Shown here piece after piece: positions 1 to 5,212 of a DNA stretch of 5,212 nucleotides (within the stretch, counting starts at the first letter, position 1; every line of letters starts with the position of its first letter). A model generated the notes under the pieces. The model was not told where the DNA came from and did no database searches. It saw only the letters and a list, made by a program, of their open reading frames with translations. Location of the stretch: positions 1 through 5,212 of the forward strand of contig JALOPT010000131.1 in assembly GCA_025453715.1 (NCBI GenBank). The letters run 5' to 3'. Position numbers and translations under genes: made by a program. The DNA comes from Methanoregulaceae archaeon. Lineage in GTDB: Archaea; Halobacteriota; Methanomicrobia; Methanomicrobiales; Methanospirillaceae.

Positions 1-548
1 GGGTTAATTTCCATTGCATGTACAATTCCACCTGCCTTGGCAACAGGAAGCGTGAAATAACCGATACCAGCATACATATCTGCCACTCGTTCCCCTTCAG
101 CGATCATTGCAGCAATTCTCATTTTTTCTGTCCGGTTACCCTGTGAAAACATCACCTTCCCGGGATCAATCCAGAATGTGATACCCGATTCCCTGTGCAT
201 CACATCCCCTGAGCTTCCGTACATAACCTGAGACGTGGGAATACGGCATATACCGGAATGGGTGGGGACCCATACCACTCCTTTTGGGTTCTGCCATTCT
301 ACAATCTGCATTATTTCCCGGGTTGTCGGCCGTTCTCCTCTTACCACTGCAATCGGGCCGATCATATGATATCCCCGGCCGTGGTACCGCCTGGATGGTT
401 CGAGTGATCCGTCTGAATCATAGCCTTCTCGGACAGGGACATAGGCAGTGTTATTACATACAAACGGTCTCCTGCTGGTATCGGTCCATTCACTGCCAAG
501 GGCAGATGATAATTCTTCCAGGGGGACCTCCCGTATACGAATAGTCAT
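1..548 (-). CDS. Taw2/Trm5-like SAM-dependent tRNA-37 enzyme, C-terminus cut by window edge
   Basis: This is the N-terminal 182 residues of a class I SAM-dependent enzyme of the Trm5/Tyw2 (Met-10+) family, which modifies guanosine 37 next to the anticodon of tRNA. The frame is open from an ATG at 548 to the window edge with no stop. Visible motifs are MIGPIAVVRG in the N-terminal part, FSQGNRTEKMR at about residues 134-144, the SAM-binding loop DMYAGIGYFTLP at 157-168, and AMEIN at 178-182, whose Glu180 should contact the SAM ribose; the next codon begins CC, so Pro follows. FSxGNxTEK and YAGIGYFTLP resemble Tyw2/Taw2 (aminocarboxypropyl transfer in wyosine synthesis) more than the FAGxGPF of Trm5 methyltransferases. 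The catalytic C-terminal motifs lie outside the window, so Trm5 is not excluded. The ATG follows the NMD3 stop by 1 nt, with a weak GTAGGAT just upstream, suggesting translational coupling. Confidence 0.87.
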   Translation of the reverse strand, partial: MTIRIREVPLEELSSALGSEWTDTSRRPFVCNNTAYVPVREGYDSDGSLEPSRRYHGRGYHMIGPIAVVRGERPTTREIMQIVEWQNPKGVVWVPTHSGICRIPTSQVMYGSSGDVMHRESGITFWIDPGKVMFSQGNRTEKMRIAAMIAEGERVADMYAGIGYFTLPVAKAGGIVHAMEIN

Positions 549-549
549 G

Positions 550-1590
550 TTATCCTACCGGAATCATCGTTTCCTGGTCTTTTAACACCCGGATATGCTG
601 TCCGGGAAGGGCATTTCTCCATGGACCAACCGGGCACTCCCGCGTTACGCCGGAACCTGGATCGATCAGTCCCAGGATATCTCCATCGACGTATGCGATT
701 AGTGCTTCTGCAGCGTCGCGAATATTACCGATTAGCAGCCCGAAATCTTCTTCTTTTGCGGATCGTGCCTGCCCGTTTGAAAGGTCAAAAAACCTGATAT
801 ACTGCCCCTCAACCTGCATGATCTGCCCGTAGCCCTTTCCAACCCGGACCACATCACCACGGATATACCGGGGAAGCCTGACTGAATAGGTGACCCGGAA
901 TAACTTTTTCCCGGCCTTTTCCCCAATGAGCTTAGGGTGCGTTGTATACCGCCCGCCAAGGCGCTGTACAACGGCCTGGGAAATTGCGAGCCCTATCTGC
1001 TGGGAACCGATGGTGATATCAAGCCCCTCTCGTGTTTCTTCCATTTCGGAAATATAGGAGAGCCGGTCACCGCCTGCCTGCATCCCGTCCTCGACATCAG
1101 TAGCAATCTGCCGGGCTGTCATAACTTCATGGGGCAGGAGTTTTCTTCCCTGGGCCCTGACCTGTACAAGCCCTTCATAATAACTGCCACTAATCCGGTT
1201 GCACCGGTTACATTGCTCTTTCTGCCATGCGATCTCAATAATCATGTCGGCCTCGACATTCTGCCCGTAAAGTAACCCTCTTACATGAACTTCAGCATAC
1301 GAACGGTTGATCGTCCTGTCCCGGATAACCATGCTGATTGCCGGGAACTTTACATCCGGGTGGAAATGGACTGCGGCCCTTACGATTTCAGGTCCTATTT
1401 CATCCCGGCCCCGTTCAGTATCAGTCCAGGTACTTCCATTTTTCTGGGAATTGCACGTGGGACAATGTACACTGGTCACTCTTGGATCAAAAGTGACCCA
1501 AGTCGTGGATGAGCCCCTGCAGCGACCGCATAATCCTTCTCCCTCAACCGGGCCCCCGCACCGGGGGCAGATACAGTCCTGGATAGTCAT
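550..1590 (-). CDS. nmd3: Archaeal NMD3 family protein (large ribosomal subunit biogenesis)
   Basis: A 346-residue NMD3 homologue. In eukaryotes NMD3 binds the pre-60S particle and acts as its nuclear export adaptor; archaeal members lack the C-terminal shuttling signals and are presumed to act in cytoplasmic 50S maturation. Zinc-binding pairs are visible: C8-x2-C11 with C21-x2-C24, then C43-x2-C46 with C127-x2-C130. After the second zinc site comes SYYEGLVQVRAQGR (137-150), a stretch I associate with this family. Residues about 241-284 (GDVVRVGKGYGQIMQVEGQ within it) look like the eIF5A/SH3-like domain, and about 298-336 like a small beta-rich RNA-binding fold. The length fits archaeal members. 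The ATG at 1590 lies 1 nt after the DUF424 TGA and 5 nt after AAGGT. It is in a translation-related trio with DUF424 and the Taw2-like gene. The precise role in archaea is inferred from homology. Confidence 0.93.
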   Translation of the reverse strand: MTIQDCICPRCGGPVEGEGLCGRCRGSSTTWVTFDPRVTSVHCPTCNSQKNGSTWTDTERGRDEIGPEIVRAAVHFHPDVKFPAISMVIRDRTINRSYAEVHVRGLLYGQNVEADMIIEIAWQKEQCNRCNRISGSYYEGLVQVRAQGRKLLPHEVMTARQIATDVEDGMQAGGDRLSYISEMEETREGLDITIGSQQIGLAISQAVVQRLGGRYTTHPKLIGEKAGKKLFRVTYSVRLPRYIRGDVVRVGKGYGQIMQVEGQYIRFFDLSNGQARSAKEEDFGLLIGNIRDAAEALIAYVDGDILGLIDPGSGVTRECPVGPWRNALPGQHIRVLKDQETMIPVG

Positions 1591-1591
1591 G

Positions 1592-1885
1592 TCATACCTT
1601 TACAATCTGTGCGTGCGGAATACCTTCAATAAAAAGGCATCCTGAACGTTCAACCAGTCCCAGGCCGGCCGCAACAGCAACGGCATGTTCACCAATAAGG
1701 TTGATATTGTCCCCATCCTGGATTGCCCGGGCTACATCTCCTTCGTCCGCCGGCGTGTTGCCATAGAAGAATTCGCTGACATGGAGCTCAATGTCCCCAT
1801 GCCTGAGCTTCCGGTCTAGCAGCTCCCGGTCACAGACCGCAACCACGGTTGAACCATCTGGTGCCCGATGAACTTTTAAATACAT
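1592..1885 (-). CDS. DUF424 family protein (COG2412-like), unknown function
   Basis: A 97-residue protein that I recognise as the archaeal DUF424 family; no biochemical function is established to my knowledge. It starts with a short strand (MYLKVHR) and a region rich in charged residues, then has the conserved-looking segments SEFFYGN (37-43), INLIGEHAVAVAAGLGLV (about 61-78) and a C-terminal GIPHAQIVKV. No signal peptide, membrane helix or metal-binding cluster is visible, so a small soluble cytoplasmic protein is likely. The length is typical and the gene looks intact. Its stop is separated from the NMD3 start by one base, which points to coupled expression and a role in translation or ribosome assembly by association. 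The ATG at 1885 has no purine-rich Shine-Dalgarno at normal spacing; TGATCA abuts it directly, and a TATA-like box lies 30 nt upstream. Confidence 0.9.
   Translation of the reverse strand: MYLKVHRAPDGSTVVAVCDRELLDRKLRHGDIELHVSEFFYGNTPADEGDVARAIQDGDNINLIGEHAVAVAAGLGLVERSGCLFIEGIPHAQIVKV
1596..1600 (-). promoter_or_regulatory. Ribosome binding site of nmd3
   Basis: AAGGT on the minus strand ends 5 nt before the NMD3 ATG and overlaps the last codons of the DUF424 gene (AAG GTA TGA C ATG). This is consistent with translational coupling across a 1-nt gap. Confidence 0.5.
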
Positions 1886-1909
1886 TGATCAGATATGGGC
1901 AGAGGCGTG

Positions 1910-1921
1910 TATTAAAAATAT
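1910..1921 (-). promoter_or_regulatory. Possible TATA box for DUF424-nmd3-Taw2-like transcript
   Basis: The minus strand reads ATATTTTTAATA in the 49-nt gap between the TatD-like stop and the DUF424 start, the most AT-rich spot in that gap. Its centre is about 30 nt from the DUF424 ATG. With the usual archaeal spacing of some 25-27 nt from TATA box to transcription start, the transcript would begin within a few bases of the ATG. The T-run could instead serve as a U-rich terminator for the upstream genes, or be incidental. Confidence 0.35.
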
Positions 1922-1934
1922 GATCTGTGGCAGT

Positions 1935-2762
1935 TCACATGACAATCTCCACACCGTATACCCGTGACGGTGTATCGGTGTGGATCCGGTGGACGTCCTC
2001 CATGGTAATAAGTCCCTCTGACAGAAGACGGTTTGTAAACCTTGGCACAGATTTTGGCCCGATTACCGCCCCTGGCCGGCTGTTTTCATCCATGTAATCG
2101 CTCTCCATTGTAAACCTGCGCCCCTCCCTGCAAAGTATTGGTATTGCTTCGTGTTTGGCCATCAGGGAGGGTAAAAGTGGTGTTTCAGGGGATGCATAAT
2201 GCTTTACCACCCGGGCAGGGTCCATGCCTGCATTGCCTGCCATTCCGACCATGTCTTCACACGGACCTGTCTCAGCGTGTACCTGCACCGCGCACCTGCA
2301 GTCCCGTCCGAGCTGGAAAGCATGAAAAAGTACTTCGTTGGATAATCCCGCTACTTCGGGTGTCACGTCGTAATGGGGTCTCCCGCTTTTAATGGCTACT
2401 GCCGTTCCTTCGGTAACATACCGTGCAGCGAAATCGAGTCCTTCTTTCATAATAACCGAGGCTTCTCCGTATGTCATTGATTCAGAAAGACGGGTAATTT
2501 CCGCCGGGTGAACACCCAGCACCGGGTACACAACAAGGCCAGTTTCCCGGATCTTATCGGCAATGCGGAGTGTCTCATCGAAAACTGCACAAAAATCAGA
2601 TCCACGGCGGGGGGAAATACCCAAGGAAAAGGATGGTTTTGAGACAAGAAACATGTGTGTGCCCCCGGCCTTCATGAAGTCCTTTGCGGCTTCAATTCCC
2701 CGGCCATTCACCGGATCAATATGGATATGATCGTCAGTTATTGGTGTTTTTTCCGGCCTCAT
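1935..2762 (-). CDS. TatD-like metal-dependent hydrolase, amidohydrolase fold (COG1831-like)
   Basis: A 275-residue predicted hydrolase of the TatD/urease superfamily, a metal-dependent TIM barrel. Candidate metal ligands, numbered from the chosen ATG: HxH at His12/His14 in ITDDHIHIDP, His85 in GVHPAE, His162 in VQVHAETG, His188 in VVKHYASPE and Asp222 in MESDYMDE; the tail has IHTDTPSRVYG. The GRPHY segment (127-131) fits the archaeal COG1831 branch as I remember it, rather than bacterial TatD nuclease. The acidic residue expected near there (GExG in many TatD proteins) is not seen; the sequence reads AIKSGRPH. The ATG at 2762 is preferred over a TTG at 2834 because it directly precedes the HxH domain, has GGAG 4 nt upstream, and gives a 29-nt rather than 101-nt overlap with mptD. 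The substrate is unknown; overlap with mptD suggests a link to pterin metabolism (inference). Confidence 0.88.
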   Translation of the reverse strand: MRPEKTPITDDHIHIDPVNGRGIEAAKDFMKAGGTHMFLVSKPSFSLGISPRRGSDFCAVFDETLRIADKIRETGLVVYPVLGVHPAEITRLSESMTYGEASVIMKEGLDFAARYVTEGTAVAIKSGRPHYDVTPEVAGLSNEVLFHAFQLGRDCRCAVQVHAETGPCEDMVGMAGNAGMDPARVVKHYASPETPLLPSLMAKHEAIPILCREGRRFTMESDYMDENSRPGAVIGPKSVPRFTNRLLSEGLITMEDVHRIHTDTPSRVYGVEIVM

Positions 2763-3087
2763 TGCACTCCACGATTTCCATGTACGGGTAATCAACTTTC
2801 GGACTAAGTCTTGCCCTGCAATAAGAGAATCCAACCCTGGTAATTATTTCAACATGAAACATCAGCCCGCTGACCTCGCTGTACCCGAAATCATTCGGCG
2901 TCATTAATGAACGGTCGAGACTTACTGAAATCTCCTCTACATAGGGCTGGAGTATAACACTTTTTTCGATTGCTTTTTCGAGTGATTCAGCCGACTTTCG
3001 TGATACAGGTGTTCCTACCCATTGGTGGTACAAGGCACCAAGTTTTATTGCCGCTTCAAATATTGCAAGTTCACGGTCTGTTGTCAT
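2734..3087 (-). CDS. mptD: Archaeal dihydroneopterin aldolase MptD
   Basis: A 117-residue protein matching the archaeal dihydroneopterin aldolase family (COG2098), which is unrelated in sequence to bacterial FolB. The enzyme splits 7,8-dihydroneopterin into 6-hydroxymethyl-7,8-dihydropterin and glycolaldehyde, a step towards tetrahydromethanopterin. The signature FEAAIKLGALYHQWVGTPVS (10-29) and the SLEKAIEKSVILQPYVEEI stretch (35-53) are characteristic. From memory, Glu25, His35 and Gln61 of the Methanocaldococcus jannaschii enzyme correspond to Glu11, His21 and Gln47 here, a constant offset of 14. Near the C-terminus are SYCRARLSP (88-96) and DYPYMEI (99-105), with candidate active-site tyrosines. 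Length is typical. The ATG at 3087 has GAAGGT 6 nt upstream. The gene follows MCM after a 49-nt gap, and its last 29 nt overlap the TatD-like gene. Confidence 0.88.
   Translation of the reverse strand: MTTDRELAIFEAAIKLGALYHQWVGTPVSRKSAESLEKAIEKSVILQPYVEEISVSLDRSLMTPNDFGYSEVSGLMFHVEIITRVGFSYCRARLSPKVDYPYMEIVECNEAGKNTNN
2767..2770 (-). promoter_or_regulatory. GGAG ribosome binding site that decides the TatD-like start
   Basis: On the minus strand GGAG, within CGTGGAGTGC, ends 4 nt before the ATG at 2762 and lies inside the mptD coding sequence. It favours this ATG over the upstream in-frame TTG at 2834, and suggests that ribosomes translating mptD can reinitiate here. Confidence 0.55.
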
Positions 3088-3136
3088 GCTAATACCTTCA
3101 GACTAGTCCTAGATGTTATTTCAGGGTCAAAATCCA
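3088..3136 (-). other. Intergenic gap between mcm and mptD
   Basis: A 49-nt spacer that carries the mptD ribosome binding site. It also contains a perfect 8-bp palindrome, GACTAGTC, preceded by CTAG to give CTAGGACTAG. There is no long T-run and no convincing TATA box (AAATAACA is the nearest match), so mcm and mptD are probably cotranscribed, though this is not certain. Confidence 0.4.
3094..3099 (-). promoter_or_regulatory. Ribosome binding site of mptD
   Basis: On the minus strand GAAGGT lies 6 nt before the mptD ATG. It resembles part of the archaeal Shine-Dalgarno sequence GGAGGTGATC and supports the start at 3087. Confidence 0.6.
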
Positions 3137-5212
3137 TCAGATTAATTTGATAATCCCTGACTTCGGTTCCATTACATCTCCGGCATTGAGAAGCATCTCC
3201 AGCTGCCGCCGGGCGTCATCACGGTTGATCCCTTTCTGGACAAGGTGGTCAAGTACGTGCTCACGGGATACCCGCCCGGTTTCATCAGCGAGGCTCTTAA
3301 TTGCTTCCTTGATAATCCGTATCAGGTCGCGCTTTCCTTTAGAGAAACCTGTCATCATCTTATCGATATCGTAACTACCGCTCTTTGCATCGTATGCCAC
3401 CTGCCGTAAACAGGCATCGACAATTTTAATCACACGTTCCGCATCAGCCTGGACAATCTTAGGCGAGAGACGGACGCGTGCGCTTGCCTCTGCGAGGCGG
3501 ACAAGTGCCTCCAGTTGCCGCGCAGTGACCGGGACTGGTTTACTGGAGTCTGCAATATCACGCAGGTTCATATAATATGCGATAAGGGCGGATTTTGCTT
3601 CCTCAGAAAGGATAGGATAGCAGGTCCTTTTTGCGTAGGCAACATATTTCCGGAATAACGCCGGATCAATCGCGGGAGTCACCGGTTTTAGCTGCTCAGT
3701 AATATAGTCATCATCCACACCCTCGATTGGGTTTTTCCGGTGCTGCTGGATGAGTTCGCCGATGTTGTGAGCCTTGAGGATATGGTCGGCTATCGCATAG
3801 TCCCGCTTCTTGTCCGGCTTGTCGGTCATAACAAATATCAGGTCAAACCGGGAGAGCAATGATGCCGGCATGTTAATCTGGTCTGAAATTGGGGCGAAAT
3901 CATCAAATCTACCATATTTTGGGTTTGCTGCACCAAGAAGTGCACACCTCGACTTGAGGGTCGCCGTGATCCCGGCTTTCGCAACACTGATAGACTGTTG
4001 CTCCATCGCTTCGTGAAGGGCACTCCGGTCCTCTTTCTGCATCTTGTCCATCTCGTCTACTGCAGCAACACCCATATCGGCGAGTACGAGGGCACCCGCT
4101 TCGAGCGTCCATCTCCCGTCGCCAAACTCGTCTTTTACTGCCGTTGCAGTAAGCCCTGCAGAAGTTGATGACTGTCCGCTCGTGTAGATACCCCGTGGTG
4201 ATAGCTTGATGACATACCGGAGGAGCTGGCTCTTGGCAATACCCGGGTCACCGATCAGGAGGACATGAATGTCCCCGCGGAGGTGGCTGCCATCGGGCAT
4301 CTCCTTCATAATACCCCCAAAAAGCTGGAGTGCAATTGCCTCTTTTACATCATCATTACCGTAAATGGTAGGGGCGATCGAGTTTACGATATTCCGGTAA
4401 ACATTTCCGTCTTTACTGATAGCAATAATCTCCTCTTCGGCCTTCTCATCGATTTCTACTTCTTCAAACTCTTTTTCCGCAACTTCTATCGAGTTGCATT
4501 CGAGGTAGATATCGAAAATTGTGTGCTTACTTCCATGCGTGATACGCTGCATTGAACGTAGGATCCCGTTCATCACCACGCGGTCGCCCGGTGCTACCAC
4601 CCCCGTGAGATCGTCAGTTACGTCCACGTCGAGTGTCTGGGGTTGTTCCCCACCGCGCAGGCCTTCCGGTTGTTCCTGTATTCGTATCTTCTGGGAGTCA
4701 ACAAACCACGACCGTTTAGGAATGAGCTCCAGTTTCTTGAAGGTGCACCCATCGGTTGCACAACCGTCCGGCTCGAGAAATTGTCCGTACCCCTGCTTTT
4801 TCTCTGTAATGTGACCTCCCGGACAACGAAAGACCGCATTAACTATCCTGGGCCTGACTTCTGTGGTTTTCCGGAGGATCCCCTCGACTGTGATGAACTT
4901 ATTGATGTCATCCGAGCGGATATGCCGGATACCCGTCTTTTTAGGAAGATTTGCGAACCTGATGTTGATGTGCTCTGCTACCCGCCCGTCCTTTGTCTTG
5001 ATGAGCTGGTGGTTTTTTATTGCGTCCTTTACATCTGCGAGGACTTTGCCGGGGTTATCGAGCAGCTCGTCCGCCAGCCTGATACCGGTTTTTCCAAAAC
5101 TTTCCACTTCCCGGTAATCAATCTGGAGCGATCGGCGGTACGGGTATTCCCGGGTTAATTCAGCGAGTTGTTTTTTATACCGGTTTTTTAAGAACCTTGA
5201 CCATTCTGCGTC
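3137..5212 (-). CDS. mcm: MCM replicative DNA helicase, first few N-terminal residues cut by window edge
   Basis: Minichromosome maintenance protein, the hexameric ATP-driven 3'-5' helicase that unwinds DNA ahead of the archaeal replication fork. 691 residues are visible; the frame is open through the right edge, where it begins DAEWSRFLKNRY, typical of the MCM N-terminal domain. The GTG at 5107 is therefore internal, not the start. In order (visible numbering): N-terminal helical domain; zinc site C130-x3-H134 and C151-x4-C156; OB-fold region; acidic linker about 246-261; AAA+ domain with Walker A GDPGIAKS (321-328), Walker B DEMD (386-389), sensor 1 Asn430 in GAANPKYGR, arginine finger Arg455 in LLSRFDLIF and sensor 2 around Arg565; and a C-terminal winged helix from about 620. 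No intein interrupts the usual sites. Only a few residues should be missing. All ATPase motifs are intact. Its promoter is outside the window. Confidence 0.97.
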   Translation of the reverse strand, partial: DAEWSRFLKNRYKKQLAELTREYPYRRSLQIDYREVESFGKTGIRLADELLDNPGKVLADVKDAIKNHQLIKTKDGRVAEHINIRFANLPKKTGIRHIRSDDINKFITVEGILRKTTEVRPRIVNAVFRCPGGHITEKKQGYGQFLEPDGCATDGCTFKKLELIPKRSWFVDSQKIRIQEQPEGLRGGEQPQTLDVDVTDDLTGVVAPGDRVVMNGILRSMQRITHGSKHTIFDIYLECNSIEVAEKEFEEVEIDEKAEEEIIAISKDGNVYRNIVNSIAPTIYGNDDVKEAIALQLFGGIMKEMPDGSHLRGDIHVLLIGDPGIAKSQLLRYVIKLSPRGIYTSGQSSTSAGLTATAVKDEFGDGRWTLEAGALVLADMGVAAVDEMDKMQKEDRSALHEAMEQQSISVAKAGITATLKSRCALLGAANPKYGRFDDFAPISDQINMPASLLSRFDLIFVMTDKPDKKRDYAIADHILKAHNIGELIQQHRKNPIEGVDDDYITEQLKPVTPAIDPALFRKYVAYAKRTCYPILSEEAKSALIAYYMNLRDIADSSKPVPVTARQLEALVRLAEASARVRLSPKIVQADAERVIKIVDACLRQVAYDAKSGSYDIDKMMTGFSKGKRDLIRIIKEAIKSLADETGRVSREHVLDHLVQKGINRDDARRQLEMLLNAGDVMEPKSGIIKLI

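Noticed and set aside
284..544. Plus-strand open frame of 86 codons
   Set aside because: It lies opposite the Taw2/Trm5-like gene, whose frame is continuous and carries family motifs.
2223..2244. Short direct repeat TGCCTGCATT/TGCCTGCCATT in the TatD-like gene
   Set aside because: It is explained by the local Met-Ala-Gly-Asn-Ala-Gly-Met coding stretch and has only two imperfect copies.
2763..2834. N-terminal extension of the TatD-like gene to a TTG at 2834
   Set aside because: It would overlap mptD by 101 nt and adds 24 residues with no family resemblance; the ATG at 2762 has GGAG upstream and directly precedes the HxH domain.
3976..4252. Possible intein or frameshift in the MCM AAA+ core
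   Set aside because: Walker A, Walker B and sensor motifs follow each other at normal distances with no inserted splicing domain and no break in frame.
5105..5107. GTG at 5107 as the MCM start
   Set aside because: The frame continues upstream to the window edge with 35 more codons encoding typical MCM N-terminal sequence (WSRFLKNRY, then EYPYRRSLQIDY).
4643..5158. Plus-strand open frame of 171 codons opposite the MCM N-terminal region
   Set aside because: It is fully antisense to a strongly conserved MCM domain, its translation matches no family I recognise, and it has no convincing ribosome binding site.
1..5160. Similar GGGTTAATT sequences at both ends of the window (1-9 and 5152-5160)
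   Set aside because: Nine bases inside two unrelated coding sequences is consistent with chance; there is no flanking similarity to suggest a repeat or attachment site.

Overview
The window is a compact run of six genes, all on the minus strand, from what looks like a methanogenic euryarchaeon; the order Methanomicrobiales is plausible. The archaeal assignment rests on an archaeal MCM replicative helicase, an NMD3 homologue of archaeal length, a DUF424 protein, an archaeal dihydroneopterin aldolase (MptD) and a Taw2/Trm5-type tRNA-37 enzyme. The methanogen assignment rests on MptD (methanopterin synthesis) and on overall protein style, so it is an inference.

Reading in the direction of transcription, from high to low coordinates: (1) 5212-3137, MCM helicase, lacking only its first few residues because the window ends inside it; (2) 3087-2734, MptD; (3) 2762-1935, a TatD-like/COG1831-type metal-dependent hydrolase whose start lies 29 nt inside mptD; (4) 1885-1592, DUF424; (5) 1590-550, NMD3; (6) 548-1, the N-terminal 182 residues of a Taw2/Trm5-like tRNA enzyme that runs off the left edge. 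No intergenic stretch exceeds about 50 nt, and no RNA gene, mobile element, CRISPR array or long repeat was found.

The layout suggests three themes: DNA replication (MCM), pterin/C1-carrier cofactor synthesis (MptD plus its overlapping hydrolase), and translation/ribosome assembly (DUF424, NMD3, Taw2-like, joined by 1-nt gaps). The 49-nt gap before DUF424 has a TATA-like box 30 nt from an ATG with no Shine-Dalgarno sequence, so the translation trio may have its own near-leaderless promoter.

Most of this is ordinary housekeeping DNA, and I see no defence system or exotic element. The most interesting lead is the uncharacterised hydrolase overlapping mptD. It is a reasonable candidate for the phosphatase step that, to my knowledge, has no assigned gene in archaeal pterin synthesis. 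That is a hypothesis, not something the sequence shows.
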